64,000 nt of DNA from Micromonospora sp. CP22 (GTDB taxonomy: Bacteria; Actinomycetota; Actinomycetes; Mycobacteriales; Micromonosporaceae). The translations under genes and the position numbers were made by a program. The stretch is from assembly GCF_009712475.1 (NCBI RefSeq), contig NZ_VCJO01000001.1:62001-126000 (forward strand), read 5' to 3'. Below, in pieces: positions 1 to 8,471 of the stretch. The notes below the pieces were generated by a model. That model was not told the DNA's origin. It saw nothing but the letters and a program-made list of their open reading frames with translations, and searched no databases. The stretch's first letter is position 1, and each line of letters begins with the position of its first letter.

Positions 1-122
1 TCTTCGCGGCGGCGGCTGACGACCCGAACACCGGGTTCGCGGTCACCGCCGCCGAGGCCCGACCGGTGGCGCTGGCCGGTGCCGAACGCACCCGGGGCAC
101 CGACACCGGCGACTGCACCTGA
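1..122 (+). CDS. C-terminal end of MarP-like serine protease (partial)
   Basis: Only the last 39 codons are in the window; the reading frame enters from the left edge and stops with TGA at 120-122. The tail contains DDPNTGFAVTAAEA and ends GTDTGDCT. This resembles the C-terminus of MarP-type proteases (CvpA-like membrane part plus trypsin-like periplasmic domain), which in mycobacteria are needed for acid resistance. The catalytic residues lie outside the window, so the assignment rests on the tail and is moderate. The next gene is convergent and begins 15 bp away. Confidence 0.55.
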   Translation, partial: FAAAADDPNTGFAVTAAEARPVALAGAERTRGTDTGDCT

Positions 123-137
123 CCAGCACCGGCCAGG

Positions 138-872
138 TCAGTGCGACCGGGCCTGGGGTACGTCCCGGCTCGGCCAGACGGCGAACGCGGTGGCGGTGGC
201 GACGACCACCGCGGCTCCGAGTAGCCACCCGGCCAGCACGTCGCTGCTCCAGTGCACCCCGAGCGCGACCCGGCTGAACCCGGTCACCAGGGCGATCGAC
301 AGCGCCCCCAGCCAGAGCACCGCACGGGCGGCCGAGCGGGTTCTGGTCCGGGGCAGGAAGACCACCAGCAGCACTCCGGCGGCGAGCATCGCGTTCAGCG
401 CGTGGCCCGACGGGAAGGCCAAACCGGGTGCCTGTGCCACCGGGTCGGGCAGATCCGGTCGCGGCCGACCGACGAGGAGTTTGAGCAGCGGCCCGAGCAG
501 GCCGCCGAGCACCATCGTGGTGCCGACCCAGACGGCGAGCCGTCGGGCGCCGTCACGGGCCAGCCAGATCACCAGGAACAGCGCGGCGGCCCGCAGGGGC
601 ATCGGCGCGAAGGCGTCGGTCCAGAAGCTCACCGCCCGGACCCAGCCCGGGTGGTCCAGGGCGTACCCGTGCAGCTGCGTGGTGATGGCCAGATCGAGTC
701 GACGCAGCGGTGACCGGTTCGTCAGCACCAGCGTGGCGATCAACGTGAACGACGCGAGCAGCAGCACGCTGGCGGCCGCCGGTGCCCACCGTGCGCCTGA
801 CAGGTCGGCCCGCCGTCGGCGACCGTCCGGGCCGGAGGACGGTGCCGGGCCGACCCGTTCGAAGGTGTCCAC
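138..872 (-). CDS. PAP2-family phosphatase, integral membrane
   Basis: A 244-residue membrane protein of the PAP2/type 2 phosphatidic acid phosphatase superfamily, which removes phosphate from lipid phosphates such as undecaprenyl pyrophosphate or phosphatidate at the outer membrane face. The three family motifs are present in order: KLLVGRPRP, then PSGHALN with the catalytic His, then SRVALGVHWSSDVL. Five to six hydrophobic segments surround them, as usual for the family. The start is GTG at 872. It converges on the MarP-like gene and lies 75 bp from the mycosin gene on the same strand. The substrate cannot be deduced from sequence. Confidence 0.88.
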   Translation of the reverse strand: MDTFERVGPAPSSGPDGRRRRADLSGARWAPAAASVLLLASFTLIATLVLTNRSPLRRLDLAITTQLHGYALDHPGWVRAVSFWTDAFAPMPLRAAALFLVIWLARDGARRLAVWVGTTMVLGGLLGPLLKLLVGRPRPDLPDPVAQAPGLAFPSGHALNAMLAAGVLLVVFLPRTRTRSAARAVLWLGALSIALVTGFSRVALGVHWSSDVLAGWLLGAAVVVATATAFAVWPSRDVPQARSH

Positions 873-947
873 GACGATGGTTGTACCCAGCCGGACGCCC
901 CTACCTCGTCAAGATGCGCGAATTCGGGTACCTCAGTGGTGGTCGGC

Positions 948-2270
948 TCAGCGGGACGACTGCCGGAACCGGCGCACCATCAGCACCGCCCCGGTGAGCA
1001 GCGCGACGAAGATGGCCGCCCCGATCCAGAGCCGCTCCGAGCTGGCGTCGTCCTGCGAACCGGCGGCCCGCGCCTGCCACTGGGTCTCCTGCCGAGACCC
1101 GGTCAGACCGAGCTGCTCCGCGTCGGGATCATCCGCCGAGGTGGCCCCGGGCGCGGGGCCGAAACCGACCACCCCCGGCGGATCGTTGTCGTCCAACGGG
1201 TTCCGATGCACCAGCGGCACCTCCGCCGTCAACGCCGCGACCGGGTCGACCAGGCCGTACCCGAACCGCTCGTCCCGACCGGTGGGCCCGATGTCCTTCG
1301 CCGTGGCCAACAGCCGGTTCACCACATCCCCGGCGGACATCTCCGGGTAGCGCGACCGCACCAGGGCGGCGGTGGCGGCGACCAGCGGTGCCGCGAAGCT
1401 GGTGCCCTGCACCCGCCAGTAGCCACCGGGAGGACGGGCACCCACCAGCCCGCTGGCAGGAGCGGTGAGGACCGTGGCGCGACCGGTGATCGCGCCGCTC
1501 CACAGGTTGTCGCTGTTGCGCTCCAGCCCGGAGACCGCGATGACGCCGGGCTCACGGGCCGGGTACCACACCTTCGCCTCGGGCGAGGTGGCGAGATTGC
1601 CGGTGCAGGCGACCACCACCACGTCCCGGGCGAAGGCGTAGTCGATCGCGGCGGCCAGGGCCGCGCTGTCGCCGTTGCCGCCGAGGGAGAGGTTGATCAC
1701 CTTCGCGCCGTTGTCCACCGCCCATCGCACGCCCTTGGCCACGATCAGCGCGTCGTCGTAGCGGTTCTCCGCGTCGAGAACCCGCACCGGCAGGATCCGG
1801 GCGTCCGGCGCGAGACCCACCACACCCCGACGGTCGTCGTTGCGCCCCGCGATCAGACCGGCCACCGTCGTGCCGTGTCCGACCGGATCCGGTTCGGTCG
1901 CCTCGTCCGGCGTGACCAGGTCGAGGCCCGGCAACACCCGCCCGACCAGGTCCGGGTGGGAACCGTCCACCCCGGAGTCGATCACGGCCACCACCACACC
2001 GCGACCGGTCGAGGTACGCCAGGCTGTCCGTGCGCCCAACTTGTCGAGCTGCCACTGCTCGTCGCGGACCTGATCGGCACGTTGCGTCGAGTCGGGGTTG
2101 TGGGCCACCGGCGTGCCGTACGCGGGAGCGTGGATTGGCACTGCGGTGGCGGGCACGACCGCGATGGCGACCGACAGCACAGAGGCGGCCGCCGCGAGCA
2201 GCGCCCGGTTGGCGAACCGGCCCGCCGTCGGTAGCCCGCTGTACCGCAGCCTGGTCACATCCTCAGCCAT
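948..2270 (-). CDS. mycP: Type VII secretion mycosin (S8 serine protease)
   Basis: A 440-residue subtilisin-like protease of the mycosin family, the membrane-anchored protease of type VII (ESX) secretion systems. An N-terminal hydrophobic segment (about residues 23-45) acts as signal or anchor. The catalytic triad is Asp98 (VIDSGVDG), His132 (GHGTTVAG) and Ser291 (GTSFAAP), with oxyanion Asn225 (TGN). A C-terminal membrane helix at about 413-431 is followed by basic residues, the normal mycosin topology. The gene lies 73 bp downstream of eccC on the same strand and is probably cotranscribed with it. A TAATCT hexamer lies about 30 bp upstream of the start codon. Confidence 0.92.
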   Translation of the reverse strand: MAEDVTRLRYSGLPTAGRFANRALLAAAASVLSVAIAVVPATAVPIHAPAYGTPVAHNPDSTQRADQVRDEQWQLDKLGARTAWRTSTGRGVVVAVIDSGVDGSHPDLVGRVLPGLDLVTPDEATEPDPVGHGTTVAGLIAGRNDDRRGVVGLAPDARILPVRVLDAENRYDDALIVAKGVRWAVDNGAKVINLSLGGNGDSAALAAAIDYAFARDVVVVACTGNLATSPEAKVWYPAREPGVIAVSGLERNSDNLWSGAITGRATVLTAPASGLVGARPPGGYWRVQGTSFAAPLVAATAALVRSRYPEMSAGDVVNRLLATAKDIGPTGRDERFGYGLVDPVAALTAEVPLVHRNPLDDNDPPGVVGFGPAPGATSADDPDAEQLGLTGSRQETQWQARAAGSQDDASSERLWIGAAIFVALLTGAVLMVRRFRQSSR

Positions 2271-2343
2271 TCGTCGCAGGACACATGACGATCGGAGATT
2301 ACCGGTTCCATCCCGCCTACAGGGACGTTCCGTGGAGTCGACA

Positions 2344-5300
2344 TCACTGTGGCGGTAGATGCGCCAGTTGGATCAGGCGTACCCCCTCGCGTCGGGTGAA
2401 CAGCCGACCGCGTCCGGGTGGCAGCGGGCCCGGCCGGACCGGACCGACCAGGGCACCCTCTTCCGGGCTTCCCGACATCACCAGGCCCGAGGTGGACAGT
2501 TCTCGTAACCGCTGCACCACCGGCTCGTACTGGGCGCGGGCCGCGCCACCGCACCGGCGCGCCAGCACCAGGTGCAGCCCGACGTCACGGGCGTGCGGCA
2601 GGTGCTCCTCCAACGCCCGCAACGGGTTCGCCGGGCCGCTCGCCACCAGGTCGTAGTCGTCGACCAGCACGAACAACTCCGGGCCGGACCACCACGACCG
2701 GTCCCGCAACTGAGCCGGACTGACCTGTGGGCCCGGTGCGCGGTCCTGGAGATAGCCGGCGGCCGATTCGATCAGGTCAGTGGTGTGCGCCGCCGTGGTG
2801 CCGTAGCCGATCAGGTGTTCCGTGGCGATGGTGCCCAGCAGGCTGCGCCGGTAGTCAACCATGATCACCCGGGCCTGCTCCGGCGTGAACCGGGTGACGA
2901 TCGAGGTGGCCAGAGCACGCAGGAACGACGACTTGCCGCTCTCGGCGTCGCCGTAGACCACCAGGTGCGGTTCGGTGCCGAAGTCGAGGAGCACCGGACG
3001 TAGATCCGCCTCGGCGACGCCGACCGGGATCCGCAGCCCCGTCGCGGCGTCGAGGTCGAGGTCCGCGTACGGCAACACCGCCGGGAGCAACCGGACCCGG
3101 GGCGCGGCCGGGCCGGACCACGCGTCGCCCACCTGCTTGACCAGCGCTGCGGTGTCCGCTCCGGCGGTGCGGGGCAGGGCGGTGAGGAAGTGCAGGCCCT
3201 CCGCGGTGACGCCCCGCCCGGGGGTCTGCTCCGGCACCTGGGCCGCCGCGCGTCGGGCGACCAGTGAATCGGACGGGTCACCGAGCCGCAGCTCCAACCG
3301 GGAACCGAACAGATCCCGGATGCCCGGCCGGAAGTCCAGCCACCGCACTGCGGTGGCCACCACGTGCAGGCCGTACGACAGGCCCCGGGTCGCCAGGTCG
3401 GTGATCAGTGGCTCCAGGTCGTCGTACTCGGCACGCAGGGTCGTCCACCCGTCCACGACGAGGAACACGTCGCCGAACAGGTCGGTGTCGTCCGCGTCGG
3501 TGCGGCCGCCACGACGCTGCCGCCAGCTGGCCATCGACTCCACACCCAGTTCGGCGAAGCGGCGCTCCCGCTCGGCGAGCAGGGTGGACATCTCGCCCAC
3601 CGTGCGGCGTACGACGGTGGGGTCGGTTCGTCCGGTGACCCCACCGACGTGCGGCAGGTCGCGCACCGAGGCGAGCCCGCCGCCGCCGAAGTCGAGGCAG
3701 TAGACCTGCACCTCGGCCGGTGTGTGGGTGAGGGCCAGCGCGCAGATCAGCGCACGCAGCGCGGTGGACTTGCCGCTCTGCGTGCCACCCACCACCGCGA
3801 CGTGCCCGGCCGCGCCGTCCAGCGCCAACCAGAGCACGTCCCGGCGTTGCTCGAACGGTCGGTCGATGACGGCCACCGGGACCTGGAGACCGCCGTGCAA
3901 CTCGGGATTGCCGAAGGTCAGCCCGCGAGCCGGATCGACCGTGAGCGGACCCACCAACTCGTCCATGGCCGCGGGGGCGTCCAGCGGCGGCAGCCACACC
4001 TGGTGCGCTGGCGTGCCCTGCCCGGCGAGCCGGTCGACCAGCAACCGCAGCAGGGTCTCCGTCACGTCCGCCTCGTCCTTGACCACCTCCGGTGGTGCGG
4101 GCGGCTGCGGCACCGGCGTGAGATGGGTGGAGAAGGTGAGCAGCCGGGGACGTTCGGTTTCGGCCGCGCCGGTGGGCAGGACGCGTCGGCGCACCGGGCC
4201 GGAGACGTACGCGGTCTTGAACCGCACCAGCGGTTCGGTGCCGAAGCGCAGGTATCCGTGCCCCGGCGACGGGGGTAACTCGTGCGCGTCGGGTACCCCG
4301 AGCACCGTACGGGACTCCAGTGAGGAGAAGGTCCGCAGACCGATCCGGTACGACAGGTGGGTGTCCAGCCCGCGTAGGCGTCCCTCCTCCAGCCGCTGAC
4401 TCGCCAGCAGCAGGTGCACCCCGAGGGACCGGCCCAGTCGGCCGATCTGGACGAACAGGTCGATGAAGTCGGGCTTGGCCGAGAGCAGTTCGGAGAACTC
4501 GTCGCAGATCAGCAGCAGCGACGGCAGCGGCGCGAGTGGGTTCCCGGCCGCCCGGGCCCGCTCGTAGTCGCGCAGGCTGGCGAAGTTGCCGGCGCGGCGC
4601 AGCAGTTCCTGCCGACGGACCAGCTCGCCGTTGATCGCGTCGACCATCCGGTCCACCAGGGGCAGGGCGTCAGCCAGGTTGGTGATCACGGCGGCGGTGT
4701 GCGGCAGCCGGTCGAAGGGGGCGAAGGTGGCCCCGCCCTTGAAGTCGACGAGCACGAAGTTGAGCTGCTCGGCGGAGTGGGTGGCGGCCAACCCGAGCAC
4801 CAGCGTACGAAGCAGCTCGGACTTGCCGGAGCCGGTCGCCCCGATCAGCAACCCGTGCGGGCCCATGCCGCCCTGCGCCGACTCCTTCAGGTCCAGCTCG
4901 ACCGCGCCGCCCTCCACCCCGACGCCGATCGGCACCCGCAGCCGGTCCCGAGCCGATCTCGGGAGCCAGCCCTGTTCGGCGGTGAAGCCCTCCGGATCGT
5001 CGATACCGAGCAGCTCCGGCAGACCCGGCTCGGTACCGGGTGCGGGACCGGCGTCCCGGGCTGCGGCCAGCCGCAGCGGTGCCAGCCGCCGCGCCACCGC
5101 CTCGGCCTCGGCGATCTCCAACGCGTCGGCCGTGCCGACCTCGGCCGGACCGTCTGAGGAGCGTGACCGCAGTCGGCCGTCGCGTAGCTCCAGCAGCAGG
5201 GCGAACCGGTCGAGCAGTCGCGGTGGCGCAGTGTCCAGGTCGACCAGGGTCACCGCGTCGATGCCGCCGTCACCGACCAGTTCGGTGGCGCCGGTGAGGT

Positions 5301-6285
5301 CACCGCCGTCGAGCACGATCACCACGTGCGGCCCGTCCGTGACCAGCCCGGCCGGGTTGAACCTCGACCGGCTGGCCAGCACCCCGTCGAGCAGCCGTTC
5401 CAGCTCCACCGCCGAGCTGGCCACCAGCCGTACCGGACCGAGGGCGTCGGTGCGGGTCGGGTGCTGCGCGTGGGGTAACCACTTGACCCACTCCCAGGCG
5501 TCGCGGCGTTCCGGCCCGGCACAGACGGCGATCATCAGCTCGTCCGGGGCGTGGAAGACGGCGAGCTGGGTGAGCATGGCCCGGGTCAGCGCCTGCGCGG
5601 CCGGTGTCCCGGTGGTCCCGGCCGGGGTGGCCCGGACGAAGACCCGGGCGAAACTGCGCAACGACAGGGCCACCGGCAGGTCGGGCACCACCGAGTACGC
5701 GTCGAGGAAGCGGCGCAGCGCGCCGGCCGTCATCGGCTCCAGTTCCTCCAGTGGACCGGTGACCGGTGGTATCAGCGGCGTGGCCAGGGTCTGCGGCCCG
5801 ACGGCTATCCGGACCACCGCGAAGTCCGGATCGGCGGGTCGCCGCTCCCAGAGCCGGTGACTGTGCACCGTCGACCAGAGCAGCGACGGGTCGGGATGCC
5901 GGTAACAGAGGCCGGCGCGCTGCCGGGCTGCGGTCTGCCGCACCTGCCGACGCAGGGTCGCCAGGTGCCGCAGGTACTCCCGGCGGGCGGCCATCATCTC
6001 GGACTTCCTCGGGCTGCCCGACGCGTTGCCCCAGGAGGTCGCCAGCATCGCCAACGAGGAGAGGCCGAACATGCCGCCGACCACGTACGCGTAGGCACCG
6101 TCGCCCCGGCCGAACATCATCGCCATCGCCACCGTGCCGCCGAGCATCGGCAACACCATCAGCAGCTGGTGCCAACGGGTGCCGGTGGCGGCCGGAATCT
6201 CCGGGGGTGCCTGCACCGGCAGGTCACCGACGGGTATCTCGGGCGCTGGGCGTCGGGCCGGTCGTCGCACGACGACAGTGGACAC
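2344..6285 (-). CDS. eccC: Type VII secretion ATPase EccC, three FtsK/SpoIIIE domains
   Basis: A motor ATPase of about 1313 residues for type VII secretion, with EccCa and EccCb fused in one chain. Two membrane helices near residues 35-85 precede three FtsK/SpoIIIE ATPase domains. Walker A motifs are GATGSGKS (Lys about 488), GGTQSGKS (about 839) and GDAESGKS (about 1118), so all three retain the lysine. The GTG at 6285 is chosen because AGGAGG lies 5 nt upstream (6291-6296) and the product then begins STVVVRRPARRPAPE, the usual EccC N-terminus; an in-frame ATG at 6327 would add 14 residues. It is divergent from eccD and upstream of mycP. eccB, eccE and WXG100 substrate genes are not in the window. 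Confidence 0.93.
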   Translation of the reverse strand: MSTVVVRRPARRPAPEIPVGDLPVQAPPEIPAATGTRWHQLLMVLPMLGGTVAMAMMFGRGDGAYAYVVGGMFGLSSLAMLATSWGNASGSPRKSEMMAARREYLRHLATLRRQVRQTAARQRAGLCYRHPDPSLLWSTVHSHRLWERRPADPDFAVVRIAVGPQTLATPLIPPVTGPLEELEPMTAGALRRFLDAYSVVPDLPVALSLRSFARVFVRATPAGTTGTPAAQALTRAMLTQLAVFHAPDELMIAVCAGPERRDAWEWVKWLPHAQHPTRTDALGPVRLVASSAVELERLLDGVLASRSRFNPAGLVTDGPHVVIVLDGGDLTGATELVGDGGIDAVTLVDLDTAPPRLLDRFALLLELRDGRLRSRSSDGPAEVGTADALEIAEAEAVARRLAPLRLAAARDAGPAPGTEPGLPELLGIDDPEGFTAEQGWLPRSARDRLRVPIGVGVEGGAVELDLKESAQGGMGPHGLLIGATGSGKSELLRTLVLGLAATHSAEQLNFVLVDFKGGATFAPFDRLPHTAAVITNLADALPLVDRMVDAINGELVRRQELLRRAGNFASLRDYERARAAGNPLAPLPSLLLICDEFSELLSAKPDFIDLFVQIGRLGRSLGVHLLLASQRLEEGRLRGLDTHLSYRIGLRTFSSLESRTVLGVPDAHELPPSPGHGYLRFGTEPLVRFKTAYVSGPVRRRVLPTGAAETERPRLLTFSTHLTPVPQPPAPPEVVKDEADVTETLLRLLVDRLAGQGTPAHQVWLPPLDAPAAMDELVGPLTVDPARGLTFGNPELHGGLQVPVAVIDRPFEQRRDVLWLALDGAAGHVAVVGGTQSGKSTALRALICALALTHTPAEVQVYCLDFGGGGLASVRDLPHVGGVTGRTDPTVVRRTVGEMSTLLAERERRFAELGVESMASWRQRRGGRTDADDTDLFGDVFLVVDGWTTLRAEYDDLEPLITDLATRGLSYGLHVVATAVRWLDFRPGIRDLFGSRLELRLGDPSDSLVARRAAAQVPEQTPGRGVTAEGLHFLTALPRTAGADTAALVKQVGDAWSGPAAPRVRLLPAVLPYADLDLDAATGLRIPVGVAEADLRPVLLDFGTEPHLVVYGDAESGKSSFLRALATSIVTRFTPEQARVIMVDYRRSLLGTIATEHLIGYGTTAAHTTDLIESAAGYLQDRAPGPQVSPAQLRDRSWWSGPELFVLVDDYDLVASGPANPLRALEEHLPHARDVGLHLVLARRCGGAARAQYEPVVQRLRELSTSGLVMSGSPEEGALVGPVRPGPLPPGRGRLFTRREGVRLIQLAHLPPQ

Positions 6286-6290
6286 TCGAC

Positions 6291-6296
6291 CCTCCT
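6291..6296 (-). promoter_or_regulatory. Shine-Dalgarno of eccC
   Basis: AGGAGG on the minus strand, 5 nt before the GTG at 6285. It decides the eccC start in favour of GTG over the ATG at 6327. Confidence 0.8.
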
Positions 6297-6387
6297 GACT
6301 GCGCACCGTGACCCGAGCCTGGCTCATCGTAGGTAAAGTCCTGTCGTCCGCGCAGCAGCAGACCCCGCTCGGGATGGAGATCGGTCA

Positions 6388-7788
6388 ATGACAGTCGGGC
6401 TGGCCCGGGTCACCGTCAGCACACCCCGACGGCGGGTCGACGTGGCGCTACCGGAGCAGGTCCCCCTCGCCGAGCTGCTGCCCGAGGTGCTGCGTCACGC
6501 CGGTGACGGGCTCGCCGACGACGGGGAACAGCACGGTGGCTGGCTGCTCCGCCGCTCCGACGGCAGCGTGCTGGTCGGTGGGCAGGCGTTGGCCGCCCAG
6601 GGAATCCGCGACGGCGAGGTGCTGCATCTGGTGCCGGCGCGTACCGAGTGGCCGGAGTTCGAGTACGACGACGTCGTGGAGGCCGTCGCCGACGCGGCCC
6701 GGCGGCAGGGTGGGGCCTGGTCGCCCGGGGCGACCCGGGTGGCGGCGCTGGTCGGTGCCGGTGTTCCGCTCACCGTCGGCCTGCTCGCCCTGCTCGCGGG
6801 TGGGCCGGAAGACCCGACCGGTTGGCTGGCCGCGACCGTCGCGGCCGGTCTGCTGGTGCTGACCGGAACCGTGCTGTCCCGGGCGCACGGCGACGGGTTG
6901 GCCGGTGCCACCGTCGGCGGGTACGCGTTGCCCTACGCGGCGCTGGCCGGTGCCCTCGCCGTCAGTTCGGGCGACCCGGTCGGGCCGATCGGTGCGCTGC
7001 GTTGGGTGGGCGCGCCGGAGCTGCTCGCCGGTTCGGTGGCGCTGCTGCTGGCCTCGGTGCTGGGGCTGTTCGGAGTGGCCACCCGACTGCGGATCTTCGT
7101 GGCCGGCACGGTGGTGGGCGTGGGCGGCGGAGCAGCCGCCCTCGGTGCCCTGCTGCTCGGTCCGGCGGGCGCGGCAGCGGTCCTGCTCTGCGGACTGACC
7201 TTCGCCGTCGGGGCCGTTCCGCTGCTGGCCATCCGGCTGGGCCGGGTGCCGTTGCCGCCGACGACCCTGCCGACCGAGCCGGCCGACGACGCGGATCGGG
7301 TGCGCGACCTGCCGGATCGGGGCCGGGTCTACGCGGCCGTGGCCCGGACCGAGGAGATGCTCACCGGCATGCTGATCGGCCAGGCCGCGTTGGCCGGGGG
7401 CGCGGCGGTGATCCTGGTCAGCACCGGTGACGTCGCCGGTCGGCTGCTGGTCGGGGTGGCCTCGGCGGTGCTGCTGCTCCGCGCCCGGCTGTTCACGACC
7501 GTCCGGCACCGGGTCGCGCCGGTGCTCGCCGGGCTGGCCGGGTACGCGGTCCTCGGCGGGGTGCTGGCCGGGGCCGTCGACGCCACGCTCCGGCTGACCC
7601 TGGTCGTCGGCGGGTTGCTGGTCGCGCTCCTGGTGGTGGCGGGTGGCACCACGTACGCCCGTCGGCCGGTCTCGCCGTACGTCGGGCGGATCGCCGACCT
7701 CGCCGACACCCTGCTGGTGGTTTCCGTGGTGCCGATCGCCTGCGCGGTGCTCGGCCTGTACGAGCGAGCCCGGGGACTGCTCGGTTGA
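6388..7788 (+). CDS. eccD: Type VII secretion membrane protein EccD
   Basis: A 466-residue type VII secretion component that forms the membrane vestibule of the ESX complex. The N-terminal ~85 residues (LARVTVSTPRRRVDVALP... DGEVLHLVP) form the ubiquitin-like EccD domain. After a linker about 11 hydrophobic helices follow from residue 115 to the C-terminus, the expected topology. A GGAG sequence about 9 nt before the ATG can serve as ribosome binding site. It is transcribed divergently from eccC across 102 bp. With eccC and mycP it gives three of the five usual core components. Confidence 0.9.
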   Translation: MTVGLARVTVSTPRRRVDVALPEQVPLAELLPEVLRHAGDGLADDGEQHGGWLLRRSDGSVLVGGQALAAQGIRDGEVLHLVPARTEWPEFEYDDVVEAVADAARRQGGAWSPGATRVAALVGAGVPLTVGLLALLAGGPEDPTGWLAATVAAGLLVLTGTVLSRAHGDGLAGATVGGYALPYAALAGALAVSSGDPVGPIGALRWVGAPELLAGSVALLLASVLGLFGVATRLRIFVAGTVVGVGGGAAALGALLLGPAGAAAVLLCGLTFAVGAVPLLAIRLGRVPLPPTTLPTEPADDADRVRDLPDRGRVYAAVARTEEMLTGMLIGQAALAGGAAVILVSTGDVAGRLLVGVASAVLLLRARLFTTVRHRVAPVLAGLAGYAVLGGVLAGAVDATLRLTLVVGGLLVALLVVAGGTTYARRPVSPYVGRIADLADTLLVVSVVPIACAVLGLYERARGLLG

Positions 7789-7805
7789 GCGGCTCCCCGG
7801 GCTCG
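7765..7805 (+). terminator. Hairpin terminator of eccD, convergent with ppa
   Basis: CGAGCCCGGGGA (7765-7776) pairs with TCCCCGGGCTCG (7794-7805), and GCTC/GAGC form a second stem inside the loop. The structure spans the eccD stop codon and sits just before the end of the convergent ppa gene. No T-run follows, as is common in this group. Confidence 0.6.
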
Positions 7806-7813
7806 TCGAACCG

Positions 7814-8320
7814 TCAGTGGGTGGACTCGCCGCGCTCCTCGGCCTCCCGGGCCCGCCGGTACGAAGCCTGGATCTCAGCCTCGGCCTCGGTACGCCCCAC
7901 CCAGGTCGCACCCTCGACCGACTTGCCCGGCTCAAGATCCTTGTACACCTCGAAGAAGTGCTGGATCTCCAACCGGTCGAACTCGCCGAGGTGGTGGATG
8001 TCGCGCAGGTGCTCCTGCCGGGGGTCCTCGTAGGGGACGCAGAGGACCTTGTCGTCGCCGCCCTTCTCGTCCGTCATCCGGAACATGCCGATCGTGCGGC
8101 ACCGGATCAGGCAGCCCGGGAAGGTCGGCTCGGGCACCAGCACCAGGGCGTCCAGCGGATCGCCGTCCTCGCCCAGGGTGCCCTCGATGAAGCCGTAGTC
8201 GGCTGGGTACTGCGTGGAGGTGAAGAGGGTACGGTCCAGCCGGATCCGCCCGGTCACGTGGTCCACCTCGTACTTGTTGCGGTGACCCTTGGGGATCTCA
8301 ACCGTGACGTCGAAATCCAT
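7814..8320 (-). CDS. ppa: Inorganic pyrophosphatase
   Basis: A 168-residue family I soluble inorganic pyrophosphatase, which hydrolyses PPi to two phosphates and pulls biosynthetic reactions forward. Recognisable elements are the N-terminal [18 protein letters not shown], the metal-binding stretch [13 protein letters not shown] with the family's Asp residues, and [11 protein letters not shown]. The ATG at 8320 matches the usual N-terminus and has GAGGGAG 7 nt upstream; the frame is open further upstream but that part is unlike the family. Full length for bacterial PPases. Confidence 0.95.
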   Translation of the reverse strand: MDFDVTVEIPKGHRNKYEVDHVTGRIRLDRTLFTSTQYPADYGFIEGTLGEDGDPLDALVLVPEPTFPGCLIRCRTIGMFRMTDEKGGDDKVLCVPYEDPRQEHLRDIHHLGEFDRLEIQHFFEVYKDLEPGKSVEGATWVGRTEAEAEIQASYRRAREAEERGESTH

Positions 8321-8471
8321 CTGCACGCTCCCTCGTTGGCCCACGCTGGCTTGACGGAACCGGCGGCGGAACAGGGTGGGCGAATGCCAACCCGTGGACT
8401 CCGGCCGCCGCATAGTCTTCGGACCGAAGTAGTGTCACCCAGGCCGGTTCCCGGTGGCGGAGGAGGGGGTC

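Noticed and set aside
2344..6327. eccC start at ATG 6327
   Set aside because: The extra 14 residues are not typical of EccC, while the GTG at 6285 has an ideal Shine-Dalgarno sequence.
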